Shown here piece after piece: positions 61,802 through 64,000 of a DNA stretch of 64,000 nucleotides. The DNA is taken from positions 1 to 64,000 of the forward strand of contig JABRWC010000085.1 of the NCBI GenBank assembly GCA_039961675.1, given 5' to 3'. The position numbers and the translations under genes are program-made. Numbering within the stretch: the stretch's first letter is position 1; the number at the start of each line of letters is the position of its first letter. The DNA comes from JABRWC01 sp039961675. GTDB lineage: Bacteria; Planctomycetota; Phycisphaerae; UBA1845; Fen-1342. A model generated the notes under the pieces. It was given only the letters and a program-made list of their open reading frames with translations. It was not told the DNA's origin and did no database searches.

Positions 61802-62677
61802 ATGAGGAAGTTGTGCCTTCGGACCCGTTCCAGTCTGGCGTTCGCTTCGGTTTTCGCGGCCGGTCTGTCACTCAGCGCATCCGCTGAAACGGTGCGTCAG
61901 GCCGCCGGCCCCGACGCGGCCGCCATCCAGTCCGAGCTCGATTCGTTCCGCGCCGACCTCGGGGCGCTCAATCCCAACGTCCCCGGCTCTTTTGGCGCCG
62001 GCCGGCGGGAGATCAACTGGGACGCCGTGCCCGACTCGGCGTCGTCGCCTAACGCGTTCCCCGGCACTTTTTTCAATGGGACGACGACCGGCCGGGCGCG
62101 CGGCATCGAGTTCCTCACGCCCGGCGCCGGCTTCGAGGTCAGCGCGGACAACGACAATCCCACCGGTACGCCGGCGGATTTCGCCCACATCGATCCGTCT
62201 TATGCCGACAACTTCGCCGCCTTCAGTCCGCAGCGCTTGTTCGCGGCGATCGGCAGCAACGTGACCGAGGTGCGCTTCTTCATCCCGGGGACGACGACCC
62301 CCACCACGACTCGCGGGTTCGGCGCTGTTTTCAGCGACGTGGATTTGGACGGCACGACCAGCATCGAACTGTACGACGCGACCGGCGAGCTCCTGTACGA
62401 GGGCGCCGCCCCTGCCGCGGGCATCGGTGACCAGACGTTTTCGTTTCTCGGCGTCTCGTTCGACGAGGCGATCGTCGCTCGAGTGCTGGTCTTTTCGGGC
62501 ACTGCCGCGCTCGGCGCGGGCGTGCTGGATGAACCCGGCGCCGGCGCCGACCTCGTGGTAATGGATGACTTCGTCTACGGCGAGCCGGTCCCCGAACCGG
62601 CCTCGCTGGCCCTGCTGAGCGTGGCGGGAATCTTCGCGGGTCGGCGGATTTGCCGTCTTAGGTCCGAAAAAACCTGA
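61802..62677 (+). CDS. PEP-CTERM exported protein
   Basis: 291 residues from the ATG at 61802, behind GAGGAG; the open frame runs 282 bp further upstream without an SD. Signal peptide ends about residue 29 (LSASAET). The body (INWDAVPDSASSPNAFPGTFFN, RGIEFLTPGAGFEVSADND, EVRFFIPGTTTPTTTRGFGAVFSDVDLDGTTSIELYDATG) resembles other planctomycete PEP-CTERM beta-sandwich proteins. The tail VPEPASLALLSVAGIFAG-RR is a full sorting signal. The processing exosortase is not in the window. Confidence 0.88.
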   Translation: MRKLCLRTRSSLAFASVFAAGLSLSASAETVRQAAGPDAAAIQSELDSFRADLGALNPNVPGSFGAGRREINWDAVPDSASSPNAFPGTFFNGTTTGRARGIEFLTPGAGFEVSADNDNPTGTPADFAHIDPSYADNFAAFSPQRLFAAIGSNVTEVRFFIPGTTTPTTTRGFGAVFSDVDLDGTTSIELYDATGELLYEGAAPAAGIGDQTFSFLGVSFDEAIVARVLVFSGTAALGAGVLDEPGAGADLVVMDDFVYGEPVPEPASLALLSVAGIFAGRRICRLRSEKT

Positions 62678-62683
62678 TAGAAT
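62675..62683 (+). promoter_or_regulatory. Extended -10 promoter overlapping PEP-CTERM stop
   Basis: TGATAGAAT matches TGnTATAAT (TG, one spacer base, TAGAAT 5/6). It includes the stop codon of the preceding gene. A start near 62690 would precede the 24-codon ORF. No -35 box is clear. Confidence 0.4.
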
Positions 62684-62702
62684 GCCGAACAATTGAGCAC
62701 AC

Positions 62703-62777
62703 ATGATCGCTCCGCACGGGCCGCGGATCGATCCGCTCATCGAGTCCGTTCGCACCGGTGGAAAGCTCAAGTTCTGA
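62703..62777 (+). CDS. 24-codon possible leader peptide
   Basis: ATG at 62703, TGA at 62775. Reads MIAPHGPRIDPLIESV then RTGGKLKF. Only a weak GAG precedes the ATG. It is followed 5 bp later by the hairpin at 62783-62808 and then by the SD of the lipoprotein gene, a layout like a leader-peptide attenuator. Translation is not certain. Confidence 0.3.
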   Translation: MIAPHGPRIDPLIESVRTGGKLKF

Positions 62778-62782
62778 CGCGA

Positions 62783-62808
62783 AGCGCCCGCGCTTCCAGG
62801 CGGGCGCT
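62783..62808 (+). terminator. Hairpin before lipoprotein gene (attenuator or terminator)
   Basis: Perfect 9-bp stem AGCGCCCGC / GCGGGCGCT with an 8-nt loop, followed by CTTGCCCCTC, so the T-run is weak. It sits 38 bp before the next ATG. Could end transcripts of the PEP-CTERM gene or control read-through. Confidence 0.6.
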
Positions 62809-62846
62809 CTTGCCCCTCACGACTCCTGGAAGGAGGAGACCCAAAG

Positions 62847-64000
62847 ATGAGATCCCGCTTCGATTCCAAGCTGGCCGCCCTGCTGGCGGGCGCCTTCCTG
62901 CTGCTGTCCGGCATGGCGGGTTGCGTCATCGCACCCGTGCCCGAGCCTGAACCCGAGCCCGAGCCGCAACCCCAACCCGAGCCGGAGCCGGAGCCGCAGA
63001 CCTTCCGGTTCACGACCCCCACGCGTTCTTCGACGATCGCGCTCACGCTCGACGGCCAGCGCGTCATCGTCGCCAACCGCGAATCCGACAGCGTTTCGGT
63101 GATCCAGGTGCGCGACGCCGGCGGCGCCGACACGTTCAAAAAGCTCGCCGAAATCGGCGTTGGCGACGAGCCGCGCTACGTGGCCGTCACGCCGGACGGC
63201 AAGCTCGCGCTGGCGACGAACAGCGCCAGCGGAACCGTGTCGCTGATTTCGCTCAGCGGCAGCGACGCGTTCTCGGTGGTGGGTGAGATTCCCGTCGGCA
63301 CGGAGCCGCGCGGCTGCGCGGTCACGCCCAACGGTACGCTGGCCTTCGTCGCCAATCACACCGCGGGAACCGTGTCGAAGATCGACCTGGCGACGCGCAC
63401 CGTTACCGAGACGATCGAAGTCGGCGGCAACCCGACCGCGATCGCCATCTCGAACGACAACGACGACGTAGACACCGACCAATCGGTGTTCGTGACGCGC
63501 TTCTATGCCGAGCTGATCCCCGGCAAGTCCGAGGCGTTCGACGACGGAAAGCAGGCGTTCGTCAACGCCTTCCCCATCGCGGATTCCAGTGCGCTCAGCA
63601 CCATCGCGCTCGCTCCGATCGCCGACTCCGGATTCACCGCCAACCGTTCCAGCTTCTGCAAGCTGACGAACGCTAACGCCGCCAACGACACCTTCTGCCC
63701 GGACGCCACCGTGGCGGACGCGACGGCCGCCGTGATCGCCGCGGACCCGCAGGGCGCGTTCCCGAACCAGCTCCATGCGGCGCTGCTCCGCGGCGAACGG
63801 CTCTTCCTGCCCAACATCGGCGCCGCGCCCGAGCCGCCGATCAAGTTCAACGTCAACCTCCAGGCTCTGGTGCACGTCGTCGACGTGGTCGCCCTGGCCG
63901 AGGCCACCACCGAGACGCTCAATCTCAATGCCCAGATCAAAGCCGAGACGCAGCCCGACGCCAGCGTAGCCAACACGGTCCTCGATCGTCTGTTCGGCGG
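62847..64000 (+). CDS. YVTN beta-propeller lipoprotein, 3'-truncated by window edge
   Basis: At least 384 residues; ATG set by AGGAGGAG at 62831-62838. Lipobox SGMAGC, then an EPEPEPQPQP linker (about 31-51), then YVTN/YncE-type propeller repeats: TPTRSSTIALTLDGQRVIVANRESDSVSVIQV, VAVTPDGKLALATNSASGTVSLISL, AVTPNGTLAFVANHTAGTVSKIDL. A later part (FVTRFYAELIPGKSEAFDDGKQAFVNAF) has calcium-ion-like acidic loops. Envelope-anchored; binding function unknown. The 3' end lies outside the window. Confidence 0.88.
   Translation, partial: MRSRFDSKLAALLAGAFLLLSGMAGCVIAPVPEPEPEPEPQPQPEPEPEPQTFRFTTPTRSSTIALTLDGQRVIVANRESDSVSVIQVRDAGGADTFKKLAEIGVGDEPRYVAVTPDGKLALATNSASGTVSLISLSGSDAFSVVGEIPVGTEPRGCAVTPNGTLAFVANHTAGTVSKIDLATRTVTETIEVGGNPTAIAISNDNDDVDTDQSVFVTRFYAELIPGKSEAFDDGKQAFVNAFPIADSSALSTIALAPIADSGFTANRSSFCKLTNANAANDTFCPDATVADATAAVIAADPQGAFPNQLHAALLRGERLFLPNIGAAPEPPIKFNVNLQALVHVVDVVALAEATTETLNLNAQIKAETQPDASVANTVLDRLFG

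Noticed and set aside
1..64000. CRISPR arrays, rRNA or tRNA genes, prophage or integrase genes
   Set aside because: None seen on either strand; the repeats present are dispersed and not spaced as a CRISPR array.

Overview
The window is high-GC DNA with densely packed genes. Its family content points to a member of the Planctomycetota, probably Phycisphaerae-like. The main indicators are secreted proteins with C-terminal dockerin-like double EF-hand tags, PEP-CTERM proteins, tandem FG-GAP/UnbV proteins, a VIT-vWA protein, short membrane proteins with a CxxCG...CPECG zinc ribbon, PrkA, and a long carbohydrate-degradation region. The phylum is inferred from this content; no rRNA or tRNA gene was seen.

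Layout. 1-5.2 kb: 3' part of aat, a secreted TIM-barrel protein and a HAF-repeat lipoprotein, then a gene-poor stretch holding a strong hairpin and two tiny Shine-Dalgarno-led ORFs on the minus strand. 5.6-10.5 kb: a zinc-ribbon/Ser-Thr kinase/TPR protein 27 bp upstream of a PAS-histidine kinase-receiver hybrid. 10.6-14.3 kb: two tandem UnbV/FG-GAP paralogues with dockerin-like tails. 14.7-17.4 kb: prkA and a truncated HAF-repeat gene. 17.7-30.7 kb: carbohydrate region with a GH2 enzyme, a PEP-CTERM protein, a large six-hairpin glycosidase bracketed by two copies of a MITE-like repeat, a LacI regulator, and GH144 and GH94 enzymes. The last three look like a beta-1,2-glucan utilisation unit with visible LacI-type operators. 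30.7-39.8 kb: acpS, a zinc-ribbon membrane protein, VIT-vWA protein, ruvC-ruvA, an S41 protease, a TetR regulator and dapA. 40-48.7 kb: collagen-like protein, small exported proteins, a GT4 glycosyltransferase, a membrane Fe-S (HdrD/GlpC-like) reductase, a methyltransferase, an intergenic repeat island, a zinc-ribbon membrane protein and a lipoprotein. 48.9-64 kb: subtilase, arylsulfotransferase-like protein, an SGNH hydrolase bracketed by two more copies of the MITE-like repeat, two tandem POT-type transporters with unusual inserts, a 926-aa dockerin-tagged protein, a second PEP-CTERM protein, a possible leader peptide plus hairpin, and the 5' part of a YVTN beta-propeller lipoprotein cut by the window edge.

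Least-explained items: (1) the SD-led 24- and 16-residue peptide ORFs at 5206-5352, the first resembling a small amphipathic membrane-active peptide; (2) the roughly 104-bp TA-bounded repeat, four copies of which bracket two unrelated genes and whose internal hairpin shows a compensatory double change; (3) the palindrome/repeat/inverted-repeat island at 47146-47443; (4) a conserved cysteine pair in the dockerin-like tails; (5) a short motif recurring in five intergenic regions; (6) the 24-codon ORF and hairpin before the last gene.
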